Part shown: piece by piece, positions 56,544-64,000 of the stretch
How the letters are laid out: every line of letters starts with the position of its first letter
How positions within the stretch are numbered: the first letter of the stretch is position 1
NCBI GenBank assembly: GCA_022771805.1
Contig: JALELM010000003.1
Location: 62,001-126,000 of the forward strand
DNA: 64,000 nucleotides
Reading direction: 5' to 3'
From: Veillonellaceae bacterium
Lineage (GTDB): Bacteria; Bacillota; Negativicutes; Veillonellales; Negativicoccaceae
The notes under the pieces: generated by a model
The model's database searches: none
Told to the model about the DNA's origin: nothing
The model's input: the letters and a program-made list of their open reading frames with translations, nothing else
Translations under genes and position numbers: made by a program

Positions 56544-58141
56544 CAGCGAGCCTCCCAACGTTCCACCCACCGGGCGAGACGCGGCCCGACTTTCGGCACG
56601 GAACGCAAATCCTGCGCAACGATGCCTTTAGCCAAAATCAACCCGATCGTATACGCAATCATCCCGATAATAATCGCGCCGAGCGTAGCCAAAGTATTGC
56701 TGTGCAATGCGCCCAATAAGCTGCGATAACCGACGAAGGTAAACATCCCCATCCCGATCGCCGCCGCAAAAATCCGCAAGGTATGCGCGATATCCGGTCG
56801 ATAATCGAGATATTTATAAAGGAAGTACAAATTCAAAGCCGCCGCTACCCCGAAGTCGGCATTTGTCGCCCAAGCGGCTCCCTCGATACCGAGTGCGGGC
56901 ATCGCGGTCAGCGTCCAGTTCAGCACGAATTTGACCACCGCGCTGACCACCATGTTGATCAGCGGAATCGCGGTTCGTCCCATTCCCTGCAGAATTCCCG
57001 TGGTGACCTGCTGGATGCCGAGCAGGAAAATGCCCATGCTCATGATCTGAATGGAAGGCCCCGCATTCGGCGTCGCATACAGCATTTGTGAAATCGGTGT
57101 CGCAATGACGCACATACCGATAAACGACGGTATCGTCAATATATTGGCAATGCGCATCGCCACATCCGTGCGCCGATAAATCTGTGCCTCGTCCCGCATC
57201 ATGTATGCCGCGGAGACCGCCGGCACCAGACTGGCCGCCAGGGATGCCGTCAGAATCGTCGGCAAATTCACCAACGAGGTCGCCATCCCCGTCAGGTAGC
57301 CGAAAAGTTCCGTCGACTGTTCGACCGAGTACCCCGCCACCGCCAAACGGTGCGGCACGACAAAGAGGTCGATATTCGCCACGATCGGCAGCATAATATT
57401 CGCCAGCGAAACCGGCAGAGCCAGCACGACCAGGCGCTTCAGAATGGAAGCCAAACGCTCACGCGGCAACGCCCTGTCCTGATCGGCCAGACGTTCCGCC
57501 CGCTTGCCCCGATCCCGCCAGTAGAACCAAATCAGCGCCGCAAGCGCAATCAAGGCGCCCGGAGCCGCCCCGAAGGTGGCCCCGGCGGCGGCGTACTCCA
57601 AACCGTAAGGCAGGAGCATGACCGCAAATAAAATCATCGTCAAAACGCGAAACAATTGCTCCAAGATCTGACTGATCGCCGTCGGGCGCATTTCCTGCAG
57701 CCCTTGGAAATAGCCGCGCAGGCAGGAAACCACGCTCACAACGAAAATCGCAGGCGACAACGCCACCAGCGCCCAATACGCACGCGGATCGCGCACCAAA
57801 CCGGTATCGATCAGCCAGTGTGCGCTCAGGTACAACAGAATACTGAAGGCCAATCCCGTAACCGTCAAGGCCGCCGTGGAAATGCGGAAGACCCGCTGCG
57901 CCCCGATATAGTCGCGAATGGCATTTTTCTCCGCCACCATAATGGAGATCGCCACCGGCAAACCTGCCGAGGAAATGCTCAGTGCCAACAAATAGATCGG
58001 GTACGCCATCTGGTACAGGCCGATCCCTTCGCCGCCCAGCAGTCGGGACAGTAAAATCCGGTTGACCGCGCCGATGATTTTAACGATGATCCCGGCTATC
58101 GTCAAAATCATGGCGCCGCGGATAAATGTATCTTTACTCAC
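56543..58141 (-). CDS. polysaccharide biosynthesis/MurJ-like flippase (SpoVB family, MATE/MOP fold)
   Basis: 532 aa, about 14 transmembrane helices. FIRGAMILTIAGIIVKIIGAVNRILLSRLLGGEGIGLYQMAYPIY at the N-terminus is the SpoVB/YtgP signature, and SLPTILTAS-like and GILQGMGRT segments follow. Such proteins flip lipid-linked cell-wall precursors. A GTG at 58141 with AAGGAG 6 nt upstream is the preferred start; an ATG seven codons earlier lies in mfd. Lipid II versus polysaccharide specificity is open. Confidence 0.87.
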   Translation of the reverse strand: MSKDTFIRGAMILTIAGIIVKIIGAVNRILLSRLLGGEGIGLYQMAYPIYLLALSISSAGLPVAISIMVAEKNAIRDYIGAQRVFRISTAALTVTGLAFSILLYLSAHWLIDTGLVRDPRAYWALVALSPAIFVVSVVSCLRGYFQGLQEMRPTAISQILEQLFRVLTMILFAVMLLPYGLEYAAAGATFGAAPGALIALAALIWFYWRDRGKRAERLADQDRALPRERLASILKRLVVLALPVSLANIMLPIVANIDLFVVPHRLAVAGYSVEQSTELFGYLTGMATSLVNLPTILTASLAASLVPAVSAAYMMRDEAQIYRRTDVAMRIANILTIPSFIGMCVIATPISQMLYATPNAGPSIQIMSMGIFLLGIQQVTTGILQGMGRTAIPLINMVVSAVVKFVLNWTLTAMPALGIEGAAWATNADFGVAAALNLYFLYKYLDYRPDIAHTLRIFAAAIGMGMFTFVGYRSLLGALHSNTLATLGAIIIGMIAYTIGLILAKGIVAQDLRSVPKVGPRLARWVERWEAR

Positions 58142-61100
58142 TCTTTGCTCCTTCATCTGCATCGTTGCGGCGCTGCAAAAACGCCTGCAAGACCTGCGGC
58201 AGAAAATCCGTCACCGGACGCTGCCAGTATATCTTGTTTATTGTAGCACGCGGCAAATCGGATGGCAAAAAGCGAATGCTCTCCATCACGGCATCCGGCA
58301 CGGCGCCGATATCCCAGTCCGCCATGGCTTCCGGACGCACCCACTGCACTTCGACGACATGATTCAGTTCGCGAATGCTGCCGATGCCCGCCTGTGCCGC
58401 CAAAATCCGCAGGCGACACACATCGAGCAATGTCTCCGTCGCCGGCGGCGGCGTCCCGAAGCGGTCGATCAACTCGTCCGTCAAATCGGAGAGTTCCGTT
58501 TCCGTCACCGCTTCCGCCAAGCGCCGATACATTTCGAGCTTCTGTGTCGGATCGGCGATGTATTCTTCCGGAATGTACGCCTCCACCTGCAACTCCAATA
58601 CCGGTGCCGGAGTCGGTGCGGTCTTCGGCGCTTCGCCGCGCCGTTTTGCCACTTCCTCGTCGAGCATGGCGCAATAGGTCGCAAAGCCGACCCCGACCAT
58701 ATTCCCGTGCTGCTCCGCGCCGAGCAGATTGCCTGCGCCGCGAATTTCCAAATCGCGCATCGCTATCTTGAAACCTGCGCCGAGTTCGGTAAATTCACGA
58801 ATGGCATACAGGCGTTTTTCCGCCGTCTCGTTCAAAATTTTGTCCGGACGATAAAGGAAGTATGCAAAAGCCGCCCGATCGGATCGTCCCACACGCCCCC
58901 GCATCTGGTACAACTGCGACAGGCCGAGTCGATCCGCATCGTAAACGATAATCGTATTGGCATTCGGCTGATCCAGTCCGTTTTCCACCAAACTCGTGCA
59001 GACCAGGACGGTGAAGCGACCGTCATAAAAGTCCTGCATGACCTGCTCCAGATGCTCTCCGTTCATCGCTCCGTGGGCAATGTCAAAGGATACATCCTCG
59101 CCGACCAGACTCTGCAAATGCTCCGTCATATCATCAATGGAAGCGATCCGGTTGTAGACAAAATACACCTGCCCGCCCCGCTCGTATTCCGCTCGGATGG
59201 CATCGCGAATAATGCTGTCCCGCGCTTCCGTTACATAGGTTTGTACCGGCTGCCGATCTGTCGGCGGAGTGTAAATCACGGACAATTCCCGGACGCCCGC
59301 AAGCGACATATGGAGCGTCCGCGGAATCGGTGTCGCCGAAAGCGTCAGCACGTCAATGTTTCTCGCCCGGCTTTTCCATTTTTCTTTTTGCGCCACACCG
59401 AAACGCTGTTCTTCATCCACCACCAGCAGCCCCAGGTCGTGAAACTTCACCTGTTTGTTCAACAACGCATGCGTACCGATCAACACATCCAGCGTGCCTT
59501 CCCGCGCGCTGCGCAGCACCGCTTTCTTTTCCGCCGCCGTACGAAAACGATTCAACACGGCGACCTGCACGCCGAAAGGCGACAGTCGGGCGGTAAATGT
59601 CCGGAAATGCTGCTGCGACAACACCGTCGTCGGCACGAGAACCGCCACCTGCTTGCCGCTCATGACCGCCTTGAACACGGCTCGCATCGCCACTTCCGTT
59701 TTACCGAAACCGACATCCCCGCACAGCAGTCGATCCATCGGCTGCTGTTTTTCCATGGATGCTTTGATTTCCGCCGTCGCCTGCAATTGATCCGGCGTTT
59801 CTTCATACGGAAACGCCTCTTCAAACTCCCGCTGCCACGGCGTATCCGGTCCGAAAGCATAGCCGCGTTCCAACTCGCGCTCCGCATACAGTGCCACCAA
59901 CTTGTCCGCCAAGTCCGCCAGCGACTTTTGGGTGCGTGCCTTCGTGCGTGCCCATTGCGCGCCGCCCATGCGGTGCAGTGTCGGCACCGTACCGTCGGGA
60001 GCGATGTATTTTTCCAGCTGGCCGATCCGTTCTACCGGCAGAAACAGGCTGTCCTCGCCGGCATAGCGAATACGCAAGTAATCGCGATGAATGCCGTCAC
60101 GCTCGATCGTTTCCACGCCCGTATAGCGGCCGATGCCGTGCACGCGATGCACGACATAATCGCCCTCGCTCAAGTCGGAAAAATAGCGAATTTCATTTCC
60201 GGAAGAAGCCCGCCTGCGCCGGCGCGCTTTTTGATTTCCGAAGATATCCTCCTCGGTGATCAGGACGAGCTTTTCATACGCCCACTCGAAACTCCCGGTC
60301 ACCTCGGCCGGCAACATACTCACCAGCCCGGCCGCCGCCGTATCGACCGGATAGATATCCGCCCGAGCCAGGATCTCCGTAAGCGTCTCCCGCCGATTTT
60401 CATCGCCGCAAGCCAGCACCACGGCATAACCTTGGCGTTGATACTTCCGCAATGCGTCAAGCAGGAGCGGCCATTGCTTACGAAAAGCGGTAATCCCGCG
60501 CCCTTCCAGCGGATACCGCTGCTGAATGCGTGCGCCCGGAACCCGTTGCGAAATCAGCGAAAAATAGACTTGCACGGGCGTTGCCAGCGTTCCGAGCAAC
60601 TGCTCCCATGTATGCAGATCGGCGGCGCGGCCGCCTTCTTCCTTGTGCACGGCGCGCAGAGCCTCCGCCGCCCGGGCGGCTTCCTCGACCAGCCAGACAC
60701 CGTCGCGGCAATAAGCCGCCAACGATGAACTGCCGCCCGCAAATGTCACGGGAAACACCGTCGCCTGTTCGACGCGGGCGACGGAACGCTGCGTCACCGT
60801 ATCAAAGTAGCGCAGACTGTCGATTTCATCGCCGAAAAACTCGATCCGCAGCGGATATTCCTCCGCCGGTGAGAACACGTCCACAATATCGCCGCGGACG
60901 GCGAAATGCCCGCGCCGCTCCACCTGATCCACGCGCTCGTAGCCGCGCTCCGCCCAGCTGCGCAGCAATTTTTCGCGCACGACAACAGACCCCGTCGTCA
61001 ATAACGACAGGGCCGCCGTCAATTCTTCCGGCGCGGGAATCTTTGCCGCCGCTTCCGCCGCCGTGGCAAACACGATCGTCGGCTTCCCGCTTTGCAGGAG

Positions 61101-61427
61101 AGCCAACGCCCGCAGGCGTTCCGTTTCCTGTTCGCGACTGCGCGCAGCCGCTTGAAACGTTGCCGTCGCCGTCCGCGGAAACACGGCGGTCGCCACCTCC
61201 GGCAGAAAGGCCGCCGCATTGGCCTGCCAACGCCGCAACGCCGCCGCATCTTCCGTCACCACGATCGCTCTCGGTAAGCCCTCCGCAAAAGCCGCCGCCA
61301 AGAGCAACGCCTGTTGCGCTTCTCCCGCTCCCTGTACCAAGTGCGCGCCGCTGCGAAAAAACAAACCGATCAATTCCTGCAGTCGCGGCGCCCGGCGAAT
61401 TCGTTCAATAATGCTTGCTGTTTCCAT
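58134..61427 (-). CDS. mfd: transcription-repair coupling factor Mfd
   Basis: 1097 aa. UvrB-homology region at the N-terminus, RNAP-interacting domain ([21 protein letters not shown]), RecG-like helicase with Walker [20 protein letters not shown] box [27 protein letters not shown] motif and a C-terminal regulatory domain. It removes stalled RNA polymerase and recruits UvrA. Slightly short for the family. It starts 42 nt after folK. Confidence 0.97.
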   Translation of the reverse strand: METASIIERIRRAPRLQELIGLFFRSGAHLVQGAGEAQQALLLAAAFAEGLPRAIVVTEDAAALRRWQANAAAFLPEVATAVFPRTATATFQAAARSREQETERLRALALLQSGKPTIVFATAAEAAAKIPAPEELTAALSLLTTGSVVVREKLLRSWAERGYERVDQVERRGHFAVRGDIVDVFSPAEEYPLRIEFFGDEIDSLRYFDTVTQRSVARVEQATVFPVTFAGGSSSLAAYCRDGVWLVEEAARAAEALRAVHKEEGGRAADLHTWEQLLGTLATPVQVYFSLISQRVPGARIQQRYPLEGRGITAFRKQWPLLLDALRKYQRQGYAVVLACGDENRRETLTEILARADIYPVDTAAAGLVSMLPAEVTGSFEWAYEKLVLITEEDIFGNQKARRRRRASSGNEIRYFSDLSEGDYVVHRVHGIGRYTGVETIERDGIHRDYLRIRYAGEDSLFLPVERIGQLEKYIAPDGTVPTLHRMGGAQWARTKARTQKSLADLADKLVALYAERELERGYAFGPDTPWQREFEEAFPYEETPDQLQATAEIKASMEKQQPMDRLLCGDVGFGKTEVAMRAVFKAVMSGKQVAVLVPTTVLSQQHFRTFTARLSPFGVQVAVLNRFRTAAEKKAVLRSAREGTLDVLIGTHALLNKQVKFHDLGLLVVDEEQRFGVAQKEKWKSRARNIDVLTLSATPIPRTLHMSLAGVRELSVIYTPPTDRQPVQTYVTEARDSIIRDAIRAEYERGGQVYFVYNRIASIDDMTEHLQSLVGEDVSFDIAHGAMNGEHLEQVMQDFYDGRFTVLVCTSLVENGLDQPNANTIIVYDADRLGLSQLYQMRGRVGRSDRAAFAYFLYRPDKILNETAEKRLYAIREFTELGAGFKIAMRDLEIRGAGNLLGAEQHGNMVGVGFATYCAMLDEEVAKRRGEAPKTAPTPAPVLELQVEAYIPEEYIADPTQKLEMYRRLAEAVTETELSDLTDELIDRFGTPPPATETLLDVCRLRILAAQAGIGSIRELNHVVEVQWVRPEAMADWDIGAVPDAVMESIRFLPSDLPRATINKIYWQRPVTDFLPQVLQAFLQRRNDADEGAKSE

Positions 61428-61469
61428 ATCGTCGTCCCGTAGCGAGTCCGCCCTTCACTTTGCCAACAC

Positions 61470-61961
61470 TCAATGCAACACGACCGTCGTACGTTGCACG
61501 TCCGCTGTGCCCAGTTCCCGCAGCCGTGCCGCGATTGCCTGCCCCTGCCACTGAAACTCCGGCAACAAATCCGCCAGCGGTGCCAAGACAAAAGCCCGCT
61601 CCCAAAAATAGGGATGCGGTAAGGTCAAATACGCCGATGAGCAGGAAATCCCCTCGCCGTAGATCAAGTCCATGTCCAATGTGCGCGGCCCCCAGTGCTC
61701 CCGCCGTTCGCGACCGGCCGCCGACTCGATCGCCAGCATCTCCGCCAACAATTCGGTCGGTTCGCATTCCGTCCGTACCGCACAGACCGCATTCAAAAAC
61801 GGTGCCTGATCCGTCTTGCCCCAGGGAGCCGTTTCATATACGGGAGAAACGGCGGTCACCGTTATGCCGGCCGCCCGCAGACCGTCCACTCCGGCCTGCA
61901 GGTACGCCGGACGATCGCCCAGGTTCGAGCCGAGCGCAATATAGTATGTCGCGTCAGCCAT
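61470..61961 (-). CDS. folK: 2-amino-4-hydroxy-6-hydroxymethyldihydropteridine diphosphokinase FolK
   Basis: 163 aa. YYIALGSNLGDRPAYLQ, VSPVYETAPWG, and WGPRTLDMDLIYG with the two Mg-binding Asp residues; LPHPYFWERAFVLAPL closes the fold. It pyrophosphorylates hydroxymethyldihydropterin for FolP. Overlaps folB by 8 nt. Confidence 0.96.
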   Translation of the reverse strand: MADATYYIALGSNLGDRPAYLQAGVDGLRAAGITVTAVSPVYETAPWGKTDQAPFLNAVCAVRTECEPTELLAEMLAIESAAGRERREHWGPRTLDMDLIYGEGISCSSAYLTLPHPYFWERAFVLAPLADLLPEFQWQGQAIAARLRELGTADVQRTTVVLH

Positions 61962-62319
61962 GCCGAACCGCCCGCCGCGACACCGCCGCGTAGCGGAGAA
62001 CTCCCGCGACCGGTGCCGCCGGCTTGTATACTTTCGTCGTCACCGCAACCACCGCCGGGAATTCCCGCAACACCGCTTCGTTGATGAGCGTAACCAAACG
62101 CTCCAACGTACGCACCGGCGTGCCGCTCAGCAAGCCCTCTACCAAGGTGAATACGGCACTGTAATCGACTCCGTCCCGGATGTCGTCACCGGCACCGATT
62201 GCCGCAAGGGAGGTCTCCAGGCGAACATCGGCCGTGAAACGCTGTCCCAACCGCGTTTCCTCCGCCAAGACGCCATGATAGCCGTACGCCGTGATCCCGC
62301 ACAATTCAATGTAATCCAT
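61954..62319 (-). CDS. folB: dihydroneopterin aldolase FolB
   Basis: 121 aa. MDYIELCGITAYGYHGVLAEETRLGQRF is the FolB start signature; the conserved Lys is in VTTKVYKPAAPV. It converts dihydroneopterin to hydroxymethyldihydropterin. Overlaps folP by 14 nt and folK by 8 nt. Confidence 0.95.
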   Translation of the reverse strand: MDYIELCGITAYGYHGVLAEETRLGQRFTADVRLETSLAAIGAGDDIRDGVDYSAVFTLVEGLLSGTPVRTLERLVTLINEAVLREFPAVVAVTTKVYKPAAPVAGVLRYAAVSRRAVRHG

Positions 62320-63157
62320 ATGCCCGCCTGCCTGTAATTTGATCCATCATCCGCACCATGCGCACGATCGGCGCTACATCATGCACCCGCAAAATATCGC
62401 AGCCGGCCAGCTGGCCGTACATGCACGTCGCGGCCGTGCCTTCCATGCGTTCCGTCACCGGCAGATCGAGCGCAATTCCGATGAATGCCTTGCGGCTCGT
62501 ACCGAGCAACCAGGGGAAGGGCAAGCGCTCAATCAATTCCGGCAAACGCCGCAGCACTTCCATATTCTGCGCCGCCGTCTTGCCGAAGCCGATGCCCGGG
62601 TCGAGAATAATATGCGACTCCGGAATGCCGGCAGCCGCCGCCAACGACAGCGAACGATCAAAGAAACGCTCCATCGCCGCAATAATATCTTCCGTATATG
62701 TCGTGCCGTCCTGATTGTGCATCACGATGACGGGGCAGCGGTGCTCCGCCGCCACCTTTGCCATATCCGGATCGTATTGCAGCCCCCAAATGTCATTGAT
62801 GATATCGGCTCCTTGCGCCAGTGCCCACGCCGCCGTCTTCGCTTTGAAGGTGTCGATCGATACCGGCACCGTCGCCGCCGCAATCAACGCCGGCAAGTAC
62901 TCCGCCAGCCGCGCGATTTCCTCCGCCGCGCTCATCGGCACAAAGCCCGGCCGGGACGATTCGCCGCCGATGTCGATAACCGCCGCGCCCGCCGCTTCCA
63001 TTTCCCGCAAATGCGCCTGCGCCTTGGCCGGATCGAACCATTGTCCGCCGTCGGAAAAAGAATCCGGCGTCACGTTCAGTATCCCCATCACCTGCGTTTC
63101 GCCGCCGACACTCCATGTCCGCCCGTCACGCAGTGTATATGTATATTTATCGCGCAT
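62306..63157 (-). CDS. folP: dihydropteroate synthase FolP
   Basis: 283 aa TIM barrel. GILNVTPDSFSDGGQW, IDIGGESSRPGF, NDIWGLQYD and ILDPGIGFGKTAAQN are pterin-site and phosphate-site motifs. It couples pABA to the pterin and is the sulfonamide target. Overlaps folE by 11 nt. Confidence 0.97.
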   Translation of the reverse strand: MRDKYTYTLRDGRTWSVGGETQVMGILNVTPDSFSDGGQWFDPAKAQAHLREMEAAGAAVIDIGGESSRPGFVPMSAAEEIARLAEYLPALIAAATVPVSIDTFKAKTAAWALAQGADIINDIWGLQYDPDMAKVAAEHRCPVIVMHNQDGTTYTEDIIAAMERFFDRSLSLAAAAGIPESHIILDPGIGFGKTAAQNMEVLRRLPELIERLPFPWLLGTSRKAFIGIALDLPVTERMEGTAATCMYGQLAGCDILRVHDVAPIVRMVRMMDQITGRRAYGLH

Positions 63158-63713
63158 CGTTTCCTCCTAACATCGCCAATACGCGCGCTTCACCTGCCGT
63201 ACCGGGCGCCAGTTCGCCCGCCGCCCGCACCGTCGTAATGCGCGCCTCGGGCGACGACTCGCCCTTCATCGTCATGCATAAATGGCGGGCACGCAAGCGC
63301 ACCCAGGCGCCGCGAGCCGACAAATCCGTCATGAACGCCGTCACGATTTGTTCCGTCAGCCGCTCCTGCAACTGCGGCTGACGCGACAGGAACTGCAGCA
63401 GCGCCTCCACTTTGGAAAGACCCGCCACCCGTCCGTCCCGCGGCAAATAAACGATATCGGCCGAGCCGAAAAACGGCAACATATGATGCTCGCACAAGGA
63501 ATGAAAATGCAAACCGGTCACCGTCACGAGCCCTTCATAATCCGAGGTAAACACTTCACCCCAGACTTCGGCCGTGGACTTGCCGGTACCGGCAAGCAAT
63601 GTCGTATATAGATCCGCCACCCGGCGCGGTGTGTCCGTCATACCGAGTGCGGCCAAATCCAGCCCGTATGCCTCGAGAAATTCCCGATAGGCGCGTGCCG
63701 CTCGTTCGTTCAT
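63147..63713 (-). CDS. folE: GTP cyclohydrolase I FolE
   Basis: 188 aa. GLVTVTGLHFHSLCEHHMLPFFG supplies zinc ligands; VEALLQFLSRQPQLQERLTEQI and RHLCMTMKG follow. It is the first step of folate synthesis and the first gene of folE-folP-folB-folK, probably continuing into mfd. A TATAAT at 63745-63740 (minus) is the likely -10; the -35 is weak. Confidence 0.96.
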   Translation of the reverse strand: MNERAARAYREFLEAYGLDLAALGMTDTPRRVADLYTTLLAGTGKSTAEVWGEVFTSDYEGLVTVTGLHFHSLCEHHMLPFFGSADIVYLPRDGRVAGLSKVEALLQFLSRQPQLQERLTEQIVTAFMTDLSARGAWVRLRARHLCMTMKGESSPEARITTVRAAGELAPGTAGEARVLAMLGGNDAR

Positions 63714-63739
63714 ACACGTTCCCCCTTCGTACTCTTTCT

Positions 63740-63745
63740 ATTATA
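63740..63745 (-). promoter_or_regulatory. -10 element of the folE operon
   Basis: Perfect TATAAT on the minus strand, 27 nt upstream of the ATG, with no good -35 at 16-18 nt. The rest of 63714-63910 shows no gene. Confidence 0.55.
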
Positions 63746-63915
63746 CACTGTTGCCTCCCTTTTGTTATCGCTTTGTTGCAGACGGTCGAATTCCTGCCGC
63801 CCGCACCAAACAAAACGACACGGCTCCCGCGCTTTTCGGCAAACCGCGCCCGTCTCGACAGCGGCCGAGACTCGGCGCGGGAATACGCATGCGCTATACA
63901 AGGTTCAGCAATAAA

Positions 63916-63935
63916 AAACCGCCCGAGGGCGGTTT
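63916..63935 (-). terminator. intrinsic terminator of the gene entering from the right edge
   Basis: AAACCGCCC/GGGCGGTTT arms around a 2-nt loop, with T6 on the minus strand, 20 nt past the stop at 63956. Confidence 0.82.
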
Positions 63936-63955
63936 CCCGGCAATACACGCAAAAG

Positions 63956-64000
63956 TCAAATGCTTTCCAGTACGGGGCGCAGTCGATTGGTCAGGCGCGC
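63956..64000 (-). CDS. C-terminal fragment of an unidentified protein
   Basis: The last 14 codons of a minus-strand frame, ending RLTNRLRPVLESI before TGA, run off the right edge. A terminator follows directly, supporting a real gene end. Too short to identify. Confidence 0.5.
   Translation of the reverse strand, partial: ARLTNRLRPVLESI

Noticed and set aside
58062-60728. Plus-strand open frame of 888 codons opposite mfd
   Set aside because: High-GC codon bias of mfd keeps the antisense frame open; the translation is Arg/His/Pro-rich with no domain, and mfd is unmistakable. The same applies to the 904-codon frame opposite infB (41006-43720), 686 opposite uvrB (25617-27677) and 969 opposite the restriction-like gene (30574-33483).

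Overview
The window looks like a chromosomal segment of a Negativicutes bacterium (the outer-membrane, LPS-making class of the Firmicutes). It carries a complete lipid A/Kdo pathway that uses LpxI, next to Gram-positive-style gene sets (rimP-nusA-ylxR-ylxQ-infB-rbfA-nrnA-truB-ribF, a SpoVB/MurJ-like flippase, mfd). GC is high. Every protein gene except one small HTH regulator lies on the minus strand, so coordinates run opposite to transcription. The genus cannot be fixed from the sequence alone.

Layout, low to high coordinates. 1-13.3 kb: one lipopolysaccharide cluster, transcribed lpxC-fabZ-lpxA-(terminator)-lpxI-lpxB-msbA-waaA-lpxK-kdsB-kdsA-kdsD-kdsC-acyltransferase-lptC-lptA, covering lipid A and Kdo synthesis, transfer, flipping and export. 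13.6-14.8 kb: a class I aminotransferase. 15-20.8 kb: phosphate regulon pstS-pstC-pstA-pstB-phoB-phoR, whose PstS has its two halves in swapped order. 20.9-27.7 kb: uvrB-uvrA-uvrC excision repair, with a divergent XRE regulator.

28.1-35.0 kb is the accessory part: tRNA-Arg(CCG), two small unrecognised ORFs with a strong promoter, a promoter-terminator pair that could make an ~85-nt RNA, and a two-gene restriction-modification-like system. That system is a 1507-aa protein joining a GIY-YIG/T5orf172-like N-terminus, a DEAH helicase and an NPPY methylase, plus a smaller methylase-like partner without NPPY. The large protein holds a 15-bp tandem repeat near its presumed recognition region.

35.1-45.6 kb: an aminotransferase/HcxA-like dehydrogenase pair, then the translation and RNA-metabolism operon from rimP to ribF. 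45.8-50.7 kb: tetR-acrA-acrB efflux operon. 50.7-52.5 kb: a YhcH-family gene, tRNA-Leu(TAG), and the most unusual stretch of the window: a complete cobalamin riboswitch with its own promoter and terminator but no convincing downstream gene, followed by about 300 nt that fold into eight consecutive hairpins ending in an intrinsic terminator. This suggests a B12-controlled noncoding RNA.

52.5-64 kb: a GltS-type symporter with an AlaDH/PNT-family dehydrogenase, HU, mazG, a polysaccharide flippase, mfd, the folate genes folE-folP-folB-folK, and the last codons of another gene.
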